64,000 nucleotides of DNA. Origin: Phaeosaccion multiseriatum (taxonomy: Eukaryota; Ochrophyta, other classes). Made by a program: the position numbers and the translations under genes. How positions within the stretch are numbered: position 1 is the stretch's first letter; the number at the start of each line of letters is the position of its first letter. Below the pieces are notes generated by a model. That model did no database searches. It saw only the letters and a program-made list of their open reading frames with translations, and was not told where the DNA came from. Shown piece after piece: positions 42,932-51,635 of this stretch. The stretch is from contig OZ218962.1 of the NCBI GenBank assembly GCA_965112735.1, positions 1,426,001 to 1,490,000 on the forward strand, written 5' to 3'.

Positions 42932-44631
42932 ATGGTGGGGAAGAGGGTGGTTATGTGGCCTTCTCGCCTCTTTTGGGGGCAGCTGGCCTTGTCCCTGCTG
43001 CTCGGACGGGCGTTCATCTTGCCTGGTTCAGTCACACATCCGCGATCGAAGCTGCTGCGGCTCAGGGGCTCTTCAGGCTCTTCGCCACCTGAGGTTGACG
43101 TGGAGCGTGAGATCTCATCAGCGGAGGCTGCGACTAGGGCAGGGCTTGACCCTCGACCAGCAGGCCAAGCGTTTGAGAGGCCAGAAGATATGGGCAAGGC
43201 CATTGCATCGGCGCTCATGAAGAAGTTTGCCTTCGATGATATCGACAGAGTACTTGATTCCTGGAACAACGTGCGGAAGGGGGTGGAGTTCAAAAAAGAT
43301 TGGGGCGAGAAGGGAGTGCAGGACTCATCTTCGTACATTGCGGGACTATCTGCCCTCCCGTGGCACGATAATGAGGCGCACGCCTGGACAGCGGGTACGT
43401 TCGACCTTTCACGGGTGGCAGGAGTAACAGGGGCGCCGTTCTAACCATCACGCTTGGGCTTTGTTGTCGCGCAGGCCTCGAGGAGAACTGGCGCATCATT
43501 GCGGATGAGCTCAAGGAGAACACCGAGAGGGGTGATCTGGGGGAGCGGGGAGTCAATGTGTGGGCCTCTGCAGTGGAAGAGGAAGCTATGGCGTATGGGC
43601 CAAATTGGAGGACTCTTGTGCTCCAGGTGCGGCCTGACCCCCCTATCCTCCTTGACCCTCAAGTATAAGTCCTGGTCTCACTTACTCCGCGTGTTTCCCC
43701 CCTTCCCCTCCCCCGGGCTGCCTTCCCTTGGCCACAAATCTCTGCCCCCCAGGATCGTAAATGGCAAGAAACGAACGTTAAGCTATTCCCAAAAACTACG
43801 CAGCTGCTCAAAGATCTCAAGGTCCCGTCCTGTGAAGCCTTCTTCGCGCGGCAGGTAATGCTGGGGTGGCCCAAAGTGTCTGTGTGTAATTTGCTCAGAC
43901 GAGCTTAGTCTGAGGTCCCTCCCGCCCCTCCTCCCCCTTCTCCCGGCTTAGGCCCCTCGTACTGGCATCAAGGTACATACGGACAATACCAATTTCATAC
44001 TCACGGCACATCTGGGCCTGGACATCCCCGAGGGTGACTGCAGCATGACTGTGGGGAACGAGCGGCGCAAATGGGGAAACGGAAAGGTTTGCATCTTCGA
44101 CACCAGCTTCTTGCACGGAACGGTACGAAGCTTGCTTTCCAGGCGTGAAGGAGGGAAGTGTTCTCTCTAGAATCCTGCTACAGCCTGCCCTCTCCATCAG
44201 CGCTCTGTCTAAGATCCTTTTACCAGTGCGGCTGCTCTTTTTCTCTCTAATACTCTCTCTCTCTCTCGCTCTAGGACAATAATACCGATGAGGAGCGCAC
44301 AGTCCTCCTCCTTCGCTTTTGGCACCCAGACTTGACCAAGGTCGAGCGCGAGGCGCTACAGTTCGCCTTTGACGCTTTGGAAGACCACCATGTCCTGGAC
44401 ATGCCGCAGACCAAGCTGGAAGGCGGCGAGTCGAAGGATGGCGCGCTGCTGGACGACTTCTTGGACAAGATCAACAAGGACTCCAACCTACCCTATTCCA
44501 CCACTGACGAGACTCAGAACATGACCCGGGCTGAGAGAAGAAAGTACAAGAAACTCGCAAAGAAGACCGAGGAAGAGAAGGCCGGGCCGAACCCTGGCTT
44601 TGGGCCGTCGCGGGGTGGATTCGGTAGATAA
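42932..44631 (+). CDS. Aspartyl/asparaginyl beta-hydroxylase family protein
   Basis: Exons 42932-43394, 43475-43626, 43753-43854, 43952-44122, 44275-44631; 1245 bp, 414 aa. Family members are Fe(II)/2-oxoglutarate dioxygenases that hydroxylate Asp/Asn residues. The catalytic cupin in exons 3-5 shows KLFPKTTQLL, then GIKVHTDNTNFILTAHLGLD (first metal-binding His and a nearby Asp), WGNGKVCIFDTSFLHGT (second His, 2-oxoglutarate region), and RTVLLLRFWHPDLT. The N-terminus is hydrophobic (LFWGQLALSLLLGRAF) followed by ILPGSVTHPRSKLLRLRG, i.e. signal peptide then a basic region starting at Phe, resembling a stramenopile plastid pre-sequence, though secretory localisation is equally possible. The C-terminal 60 residues are charged (RRKYKKLAKKTEEEKAG). 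Confidence 0.87.
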
Positions 44632-44992
44632 GAAGGGGGGCTTGTTTGTAAGTAAGATGGAGAGGCTGAGTGGGTTTGAGGGCAGACGCCATGAGGCTGG
44701 AGTAGATGAAGTAGATTGAATGCAGTAATGGAAAAAAGAGAAAGGGAAAGAGGGGGAGAGAGGAAATGGCTAGGCCCCCGGCCTAGGCCTATTTTTGGCG
44801 CAGCCCCCCCGGCCTAGGCCTAGGCCTAGAACCGCCGGCCTAGGGAGAAAAATGGCCGGCCTAGAGCATAGGCTTCTCTAGGCCAGTTTGGAGCCGAATC
44901 ATGGTAAAGAAAACCATCTGTGAGGCACACAATAATACCAACATGCCCAGCCAGGTCGAAAACCACCCTTCTTCACCTTTCTCCTTTCCCAG
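44632..44992. other. Intergenic region with GGCCTAG palindromes
   Basis: 361 bp between two plus-strand genes. A palindromic block (44771-44886) occupies the middle. No gene is seen. Confidence 0.55.
44771..44886. repeat. GGCCTAGGCC palindromic repeat cluster
   Basis: CGGCCTAG occurs five times and (GGCCTA)n runs are nearly self-complementary. Similar pieces lie at about 22.1-22.25 kb. It could fold as a hairpin or be a degraded foldback element. Confidence 0.7.
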
Positions 44993-46864
44993 ATGCTCTA
45001 CTCTCGTGTTGCGCAATGGAGGGTAGCCCAGGCCGCCCTGGCCTCACGGATAGCGATGCTGCTCCTGACGATGGTGGGGAGGAGGATATTTCCCTTGCAC
45101 CAGGCTGACGGGGTACATGTTTGGGCGGCGCTACAACAAGAGGGAGTACTCTCCACGTTCATCAGGTGACTGAACCCGTCCATGAAAGTATTCGCCGCTG
45201 TCCGCAGCCTCTAATGCATGCCTTTTCGTTTGCTGCTGCTTGTGCTCGGATAATTGATGGAAGGTAGTTGGGACGCAGCTTGGTTTCTGGACGTTGCAGA
45301 GCATGGCTACCCTGCTCGTCCTTCGGAAGGTTCCGTGGCTTTCGCTGAGCAGGCGCACGCGTTCTTTCCACTTTTCCCATTCGTTACGCGGTGCCTGAGT
45401 GAGTTTGTGGTGGCTCCTCTCTTTGCTTTGGAGCTGGCGCCCGCACTGATTGTTTCTGCCGTCGTGCTGAACGTGGCCATGTTTGTGGCTGCGGCCGTAG
45501 CGCTGTATCGACTGGGAGTTGACGTCCTCGGTGATGAATTGCAGACCTATCGTGGAGCCCTTTTGTTCTGCGTCAATCCCGCCGGCGTGTTCTTCACTAC
45601 TGCCTACAGCGAGAGCCTGTTTTGTGCATTGACATTTTGGGCCTTCCACTTGTTGGCCTCCACTCATCCTGTGGAACGGAGCTTTCTTCAGAGAATGCGT
45701 GTTATTGCAGCTGTTCTACTTGCAAGCCTGGCCACTGCGAGTCGCTCAAACGGCTTGGTGAATGCTGCAGTCCTGGCAGCCTTTCAGTTGAGGTGGCTGG
45801 TGTTATCACTTGTTGGGTGCGCAAGGGAGAACAGCAGCTCCAGCCGTACACTTAAGCTGCGCTCTATAGCACTTTTTTCGAGAGCGTGTATCGTGGCTAC
45901 TGCTGTTACTGCCGCCTTTTGCGAGGTAGGTGCTTCCGCTGTTCAATTCGGTTTTTCTTGGAGAACAGGTAGAAGCACCCAGCCCCTAACTCCCCACGTG
46001 CCCCACCCCTCTATGAGGCAGATCGCGCTGGTGGTGCTGCCGTTTTTCTGGTTCCAATACTTTTGCGCCGTCAAATTCTGTCTTCCATCGGGTAGTGGTG
46101 TGGATCTGGAGTGGTGCCGAAACTTCGATAACTCCAGCAGCGCGCTACGGGTGCCCAGCCTATACAAGCATGTTCAAAGCGCCTACTGGAATGTAGGGCC
46201 GTTCCGCTACTACCGTCTCAAACAGGTGCGTTCAAGGCTACTACCTGTCTGAAACAGCTCTGCCTATCCCCATGCACTCCGTGTGTTCTGCCACTCAACA
46301 CACCCGACTTCTTAATTGCCCCACAGATCCCAAACTTTGCCCTCGCTAGCCCTATACTTGTGCTGACCGGTGCCGCGCTGTGGAGGTTTTGGTCAGCGTT
46401 CGCTCGGCGATTTGGAGACCTGCTGGTGCAGGAACGAAAGGACAACAGAGGCAAATTGGTCTCTAGCGACCCAGCAGCAACGACAGCTCTTTCTCGAACT
46501 GCCCACTGGCTGGCCGTGGAGTGTGGTGGAGTGCTGCCTTTCGCGGGGCAGGCCGCGGTGCTGTGGCTGTCGTCAGTGATTTGCATCAATATTCAGGTGC
46601 GGTGGGGCACAGGATTTTCTCCTTCGCGGCACACGCGAATGAATGTCCCAAACCTTACCCAACCCATTGTTGCATGCCCAGGTCTCCACACGACTGCTGT
46701 GTGCCAGTTGCCCCTTCGTGTACTGGACTCTTGAGCAACTTCTCTTCCCAAGGTCTCAAGCCCGCACACCAAGCAAGAAGCACCGACGTCTAATTTACGC
46801 GTGGCTTGTCATCTTCAACACCATCGGACCCGTCCTGCACTGCAACTTTTACCCATGGACATAA
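44993..46864 (+). CDS. GPI mannosyltransferase 2 (PIG-V/GPI18)
   Basis: Exons 44993-45165, 45268-45925, 46022-46225, 46327-46596, 46682-46864; 1488 bp, 495 aa. PIG-V adds the second mannose to the GPI anchor in the ER lumen, using dolichol-phosphate mannose. Features: WDAAWFLDVAEHGY with the acidic residue near the first luminal loop, EQAHAFFPLFP, NPAGVFFTTAYSESLF, SRSNGLV, then LPFFWFQYF, SAYWNVGPFRYYRLKQIPNF (a family landmark), and a C-terminal NFYPWT, which is the family's typical end. There are about 8-10 hydrophobic segments. The putative third intron (45926-46021) is 96 bp with no stop; if retained the protein is 527 aa. Confidence 0.9.
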
Positions 46865-47169
46865 TATATATATTCGACCCCTGACACGCTATCCGCTATC
46901 CGCTATCCTGGGGGGGGGCGTGCTATCCGCTGTCGCCGGCGCCAGCCGATCCGCTATCCGCTATCGGCCGGTGGCCGATAGCGCGCTATCGGGGGCGGGA
47001 GGGGGCGATAGCGCGCTATCGCACCGTCAGGGGTCGAATATATTTTTGACTCCTATTAGTCCTTTGCATTCAAACAATCTGTGAACTTTCGCGCACCCCC
47101 CCGGGTTTCGTCCTCTCCTGCGTTGCCTTCGCACGCGGTTTTTTCCTTACCTCCACCTTTGAGGAAGCC
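46865..47169. other. Intergenic region holding element E
   Basis: 305 bp between two plus-strand genes; more than half is element E. The rest is A/T-rich around the element and C-rich before the NDUFA9 start. Confidence 0.5.
46868..47043. mobile_element. MITE-like element E (CCCCTGAC family)
   Basis: 176 bp. The left end ATATATTCGACCCCTGAC (46868-46885) is the exact reverse complement of 47026-47043, 18 of 18, though the outer ATAT may be target sequence. The interior has repeated CGCTATC, a GGCGCCAGCC core and G-runs. No open frame. Confidence 0.8.
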
Positions 47170-48888
47170 ATGGTGGCTATGGCTTCGAGGCAGCTACGGA
47201 GGGGCATGCGGCTCCCGCTGATGGCCATGGACAAGAAGGTGCTGGCGGGCAGCAACAGCGGCAGCAGCCGTGGCGGCGACGCCAAAGTCTCCTCAAGAGG
47301 ACTAAGGACTGTGCCTGGACAATACGGCATCAACCAGCGGCAGGGCGTCAGCGGGAAGCGGATAGCTGTTTTCGGAGGAACTGGCATGCTCGGACGCTAT
47401 GTCCTCAATCATTTGGGTGAGGATTGCTCTCCGGGGGGATTCATGCTGCCTTGCTGAGCAGGCATATTGATGTCCCCAAAACCTTCTATGGTTGGGTTTA
47501 ACGCACGCCTCTCTCCACTGCACCTTGCTTTGCATTGCAGGCAAGGTTGGCACGCTGGGAGTTGTTCCAAACCGAGATTCAGACATGGCGGTGCGCTTCT
47601 TGAAGCCGAACTTCGACCTGGGCATGTTCCATTCGCCCTTCTATAGGTGTGTCGGGAGCTGTCTCGTATTCAATGGCCAGAAGGAATGATAGGAGGCTTA
47701 CATTTTCCCGCATACTTTCCTTCTACTGCTATGGTTTATGTATGCATGTGGAAAAGCTTTGACGACGAGGAGTCTGTGCGGGAAGCTATCCGGGGGTGCG
47801 ACGCTGTCGTAAACTGTATTGGCAAGTATTACGAGACGAAGCACCTGGTCATGACGAGGAGGAACAACGGAAAGCTGTCTAACATCAATTGTACCTTCGA
47901 GGAGGTGAGGACGATGGCACTTGGGGCGTGTGGATTGGGGGAAAGTGCGAGTGCATGATGCCCGTGAATCGTTTCCCTCTTGTCGGCCCGACTGGCCAGG
48001 TGAATGTGGACATCCCGCGGCTTATTGCGCGGCTGGCGAAGGAAGAGGGTGTCCCTCGCTTGGTGCACGTGTCTGCCTTGGCGCAAAACCCGGACAGCGC
48101 CTCTCGGTGGTCCAGGACGAAGGCCGAAGGCGAGGTCGCGGTGCGAGAGGAATATCCAGAGGCGGTGCTTGTCCGACCTGCAAAGCTGTTCGGAGACGAG
48201 GATCGGTATTTGACTTGGTAAGTGAAGTTAGTGTGTCTTGGCCTGCTCTCCCTACAGAGGTGAATTTAAACCGACCAACCCAACTCCTTCCCCAGGCTTG
48301 GAGACATGTGTACAAAGTTTGCCGTGCCTCTCGTAGAGGGTGGAAAGGCGCTGCAGCAGCCTGTGTCCGCTGTGCAGGTGGCAGAGTGCATCGCTACTCT
48401 TGTGGACAATCCAGAGCTCCTTGACTTGGATGGCAAGGTCTGTGAGTTTGCAGGACCAGAAACGTGGGCGTGGGACGAGGCGGCCCAGTTTTTCTTTGAA
48501 GTCATCAACCATCCAGGCCGGTCCATCAACTTGTCCCGGTCGATGGCGGAGGCAGCTGGGCGCGTGTTCCAGCAGTTTCCAAACCCTTACTTTACGGCGG
48601 ATGAGGTGAGTGAGGAGGACACACCCTCTCCCCCTCTCCCCCCCTTTCTTTTGCTCATGTCGCTTTCTTTGCTCATATGCCCATCTCCGTGCAATGAATG
48701 TATAGGCCATTCAAATGACTGAAGACGTGGTACTAAGCCCCAGCTCAGCGGCCATGAAGATGGAGGACCTCGGTGTCGTGCCCTGCAAGGTTGCAGACAA
48801 GGCCTTTGGCATCTCACACAAGTACAGACCTGGAGGCTCCTTCATCGATGTCCAAGGATATCATGACACTACAAATCATGTCCATTAG
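47170..48888 (+). CDS. Complex I subunit NDUFA9-like protein
   Basis: Exons 47170-47416, 47541-47646, 47757-47904, 48000-48217, 48296-48605, 48706-48888; 1212 bp, 403 aa. NDUFA9 is an atypical short-chain dehydrogenase-like accessory subunit of mitochondrial complex I. The N-terminus is basic with few acids (MVAMASRQLRRGMRLPLMAM), a good mitochondrial presequence. The NAD(P)-binding fold starts with KRIAVFGGTGMLGRYVLNHLGK (GxxGxxG), followed by RFLKPNFDLG, CDAVVNCIGKYYETK, RLVHVSALAQNPDSASRWSRTKAEGE and VLVRPAKLFGDEDRYLTW. The catalytic YxxxK of true SDRs is not obvious, as in the family. The end region (ISHKYRPGGSFIDVQGYHD) is unremarkable. Confidence 0.88.
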
Positions 48889-49160
48889 TTTTAACGGGGT
48901 GTAGGTCTATTCACAAGTCATTGAAACCCCCACCCTTGCTGTCTATTGTCGAGAGAGTCTGAGGGAGGTCCTCCGCCTTAAACGTTACGAATAAAGTAAA
49001 AAATTGTATGAACACTTCTAAATACATGCCTCCCCCTTCCCTCCCCCCTTTTTTTTAAACAGGGGGTTCCTGCAATTTCCAAACAAAATAATATAACCCC
49101 CCGACTCCAACCCCTCTTCCCTTTCCCCCCCACCCCCCCTCCCCACACGTGCAATTGAAT
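48889..49160. other. Convergent intergenic region
   Basis: 272 bp between NDUFA9 (+) and the KH-SAM gene (-). Contains C-runs (49015-49145) and an AATAAAG near 48990. No gene. Confidence 0.5.
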
Positions 49161-51089
49161 TTATACAGATTCCTTCCCTGCGTTTGCGCCCACTTCAGTT
49201 GTGTCCTTATTGTACTTCGTCATGGCGGACAATATCTTGATGCGCGGGCCCTTTGGGATTCGAAGTTCCTTCAGATCATCATCCGTCATGAGGACCAGTG
49301 CATCGAAGTCAATCTCATTCTCCTCGAAAATGGTCTCATACTTGTCGAGGGACAGCTCTTGCAGCAGGCCGGCCAGGCTGCCGTCCTCTAGCCCTTCGTC
49401 GCCGGGGTGCACCGATCCTCCGTCAGAGTCCCCCCCCTTGGCCGCTGCTGCGGGCGTCATTTTCTCCTCTTTCTCTGACAAGCTTCCGAGCTGCATCGCT
49501 GGAGCAACCGCGGGAATGTTTCCGGGGGAGGTGACGGGGCCCAGCTGCGGAGATGGGTGCGGTGTGGCCGGGATGGGGCTCTCATTTGCTACGCGTCCCC
49601 GCGGTCGCTGATCCCCGTCCTTCAGAGCAGCCACTCCCGCCGTGAATGGACTTGAGAACAAACTCCATGTTGGGAAGCCGGGGTCGCCACCTCCCTTCGA
49701 ATCCGCGGCGGCGGCAGCAGCGCCCAGACTTTGGGAGGCTGGGCTCTGCGGCGTGGATGACGCAGGCGTCCCTCCCACCCTGGGTGAGGAATACCCTGCC
49801 GCCGTTGCGCTGCTAACGCTCCCGTGCAGGACGACGCTGTCCACGTCTGCGTCAGAGTCCACCTCGCTAAAGTTACCGTCATAGCTGCTGCTGTACAGCC
49901 GCTCGTCTCGGTGGCCGCCCAGCGGTATGCCCGCGTGCACCACGGGCGAGGCCGAGGAGGAAGAAGCAGAGGAGTCTCCGGTCTTGAGACAGCCAAACTC
50001 CGAGGGGCGGGAATTTGGCGGTGGCATGCCACCGTAGTTAAAGCTGTTCTCCATGGACTGGTAATGTGGTGGCAGCTGCTGTTGCTGTTGCTGTTGATGG
50101 TGATGGTGAGGGTGGTGCTGTTGTGGGTGGTGCTGCTGTGGGTGCTGCTGGTGCGGGTGGTGGTGGTGGTGCTGGTGCTGGTGCTGCAGCAAGGAGTAGT
50201 GGGCCAACGCAGCTTGTATAGACCGCTGGACACTCACACACGCCAAGTCCACTGCATGTCCGTTTCCCCTCACAATCACCTTCATCATCTTCTTATTCAC
50301 CACCACCTGCGCCCTAGTCTCCTTGACGATGCGGGCAATGGTCGCTCGGTCCCCCAGAATGTCGAGAACGTGCGGAGGACAGTCCAGCGTGCGAGTGACC
50401 GCCGCCTCCACCGCCCCGGCCTTAATGGGAGCCGCGAGAACATAGGCCTCCACCCCCTTGGCCGCATGCTCCACCGTTCTCACGTCCGGTCCCGTAATGG
50501 TCAACTTCAAGGCCCGCTGATCCACCCACATGTTGCAGCCCGTCTTTTGCTTCATCTCCTTTATGGTGCTTCCATTCTTACCGATAATCCATCCGACCAC
50601 CTCCGCGTCGATGTCCATATCACACCTCACAAAGCCCTGACATCTCTTGAGAGAGTAGGCCTTGCCAAAGAAGCTCCCACCCAAACCGTCCTTCGGCCCA
50701 GACAGCATGTACGGCGGTTGCTGCAGCTGTTCCTTGTAGAACGGCTCCGACGGAAACACCTTCCGTTCGTAATTGTTCTTGCCGTAGTACTCCATGTCAT
50801 GCGGAAAGTACTGGCCCTGGGCGGGGTGAGAGTGGCCCTGAACAGCGAGTACATGCTGCTGCTGCTGCTGCTGCTGCCGTTCCAGCTCCCGCTGGTGTTC
50901 CTGGGTCTGCAACTCGGTCAACTGCCGCTCCGCGTCCCGCTCCCCCTGCTGCTGCTGCTGCTCTCCCACATGCCCCTCCTCCTTCCGCTGCTGCTGGTGG
51001 TACTTCTCATGGTGCATGTCTTCGCTCCCCTGGTTATCCGGCCCCCAGATGTCCAGCCCCCACTGCTGCGGAGACGGGTCCACAGCCAT
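49161..51089 (-). CDS. KH-KH-SAM RNA-binding protein, Bicaudal-C-like
   Basis: Single exon, 642 aa from the ATG at 51089. The frame stays open to 51170 without an ATG; a spliced upstream exon is possible. The N-terminal 120 residues are Gln/Glu/Arg-rich. KH1 (about residues 150-220) has VVGWIIGKNGSTIKEMKQKT with the GKNG loop. KH2 (about 230-300) is degenerate: ILGDRATIARIVKETRAQV has GDRA in place of GxxG. A His/Gln/Pro-rich tract (50055-50190) and a Ser-rich disordered region follow. The C-terminus is a SAM domain (about 575-635): LAGLLQELSLDKYETIFEEN, DFDALVLMTDDDLKELRI. KH plus C-terminal SAM is the Bicaudal-C arrangement, in which SAM polymerises and KH binds mRNA. Function here is inference. 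Confidence 0.85.
   Translation of the reverse strand: MAVDPSPQQWGLDIWGPDNQGSEDMHHEKYHQQQRKEEGHVGEQQQQQGERDAERQLTELQTQEHQRELERQQQQQQQHVLAVQGHSHPAQGQYFPHDMEYYGKNNYERKVFPSEPFYKEQLQQPPYMLSGPKDGLGGSFFGKAYSLKRCQGFVRCDMDIDAEVVGWIIGKNGSTIKEMKQKTGCNMWVDQRALKLTITGPDVRTVEHAAKGVEAYVLAAPIKAGAVEAAVTRTLDCPPHVLDILGDRATIARIVKETRAQVVVNKKMMKVIVRGNGHAVDLACVSVQRSIQAALAHYSLLQHQHQHHHHHPHQQHPQQHHPQQHHPHHHHQQQQQQQLPPHYQSMENSFNYGGMPPPNSRPSEFGCLKTGDSSASSSSASPVVHAGIPLGGHRDERLYSSSYDGNFSEVDSDADVDSVVLHGSVSSATAAGYSSPRVGGTPASSTPQSPASQSLGAAAAAADSKGGGDPGFPTWSLFSSPFTAGVAALKDGDQRPRGRVANESPIPATPHPSPQLGPVTSPGNIPAVAPAMQLGSLSEKEEKMTPAAAAKGGDSDGGSVHPGDEGLEDGSLAGLLQELSLDKYETIFEENEIDFDALVLMTDDDLKELRIPKGPRIKILSAMTKYNKDTTEVGANAGKESV
50055..50190. 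repeat. CAC/CAG-rich coding repeat (poly-His/Gln)
   Basis: Imperfect triplet repeat within the KH-SAM gene; on the minus strand encodes mixed His, Gln and Pro. Confidence 0.8.
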
Positions 51090-51635
51090 GATGCCCGCCC
51101 CCGCTGCGGGGCACAGGTTGATGTTGAGCGGAGGTTTGCTCCTCTCCTCGAGGAGAACACAAACAAGCAAAAAAGTACTACCTAGCCCTGACTATCCCTG
51201 TCCCAATGGCTGGGTGCCGCGCTTCCTCCGGTGCCACTTGGGGCGCTAAGCTTAGGCCAGGCCACTTGTTCGGTCTCTGACTCAAGTTCACGGTTGATGC
51301 TGTGTATAAGCGGGTATAAGCGGGGTATTCTCCTCGCCTCGTGCAGACCAAACAAGCACAAAAGCACTACCCTTGACTGTCCCTGCCCCAGTAAACTTGT
51401 GGTGGTGTCCCAGTTTTGTCCTATCTGTGACTAAGAACCACCAGCTGCGTCAACTTTCCATAACGTCCGGTGAGGAAGCAAAAAATTCAAGCTGGTGACT
51501 CCTCCAGGGGGGAATGTGATTCCTAATAAGTCAATAAACATAAATGTCCTCCACACAAGCTTTGGCGACGGCGCTGGAGCACCAACTCATACTTCATAAA
51601 CACACGATATATTAAGCGTGTATATTAAACACACG
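51090..51635. promoter_or_regulatory. Divergent upstream region, KH-SAM / GatB
   Basis: 546 bp between the two starts. It contains two diverged copies of a 65-bp block (about 51146-51210 and 51330-51396) and a GTATAAGCGG doublet near 51303-51323. The last 45 bp before GatB are A/T-rich (TATATTAAGCGTGTATATTAAA) and could be a core promoter. Confidence 0.5.
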
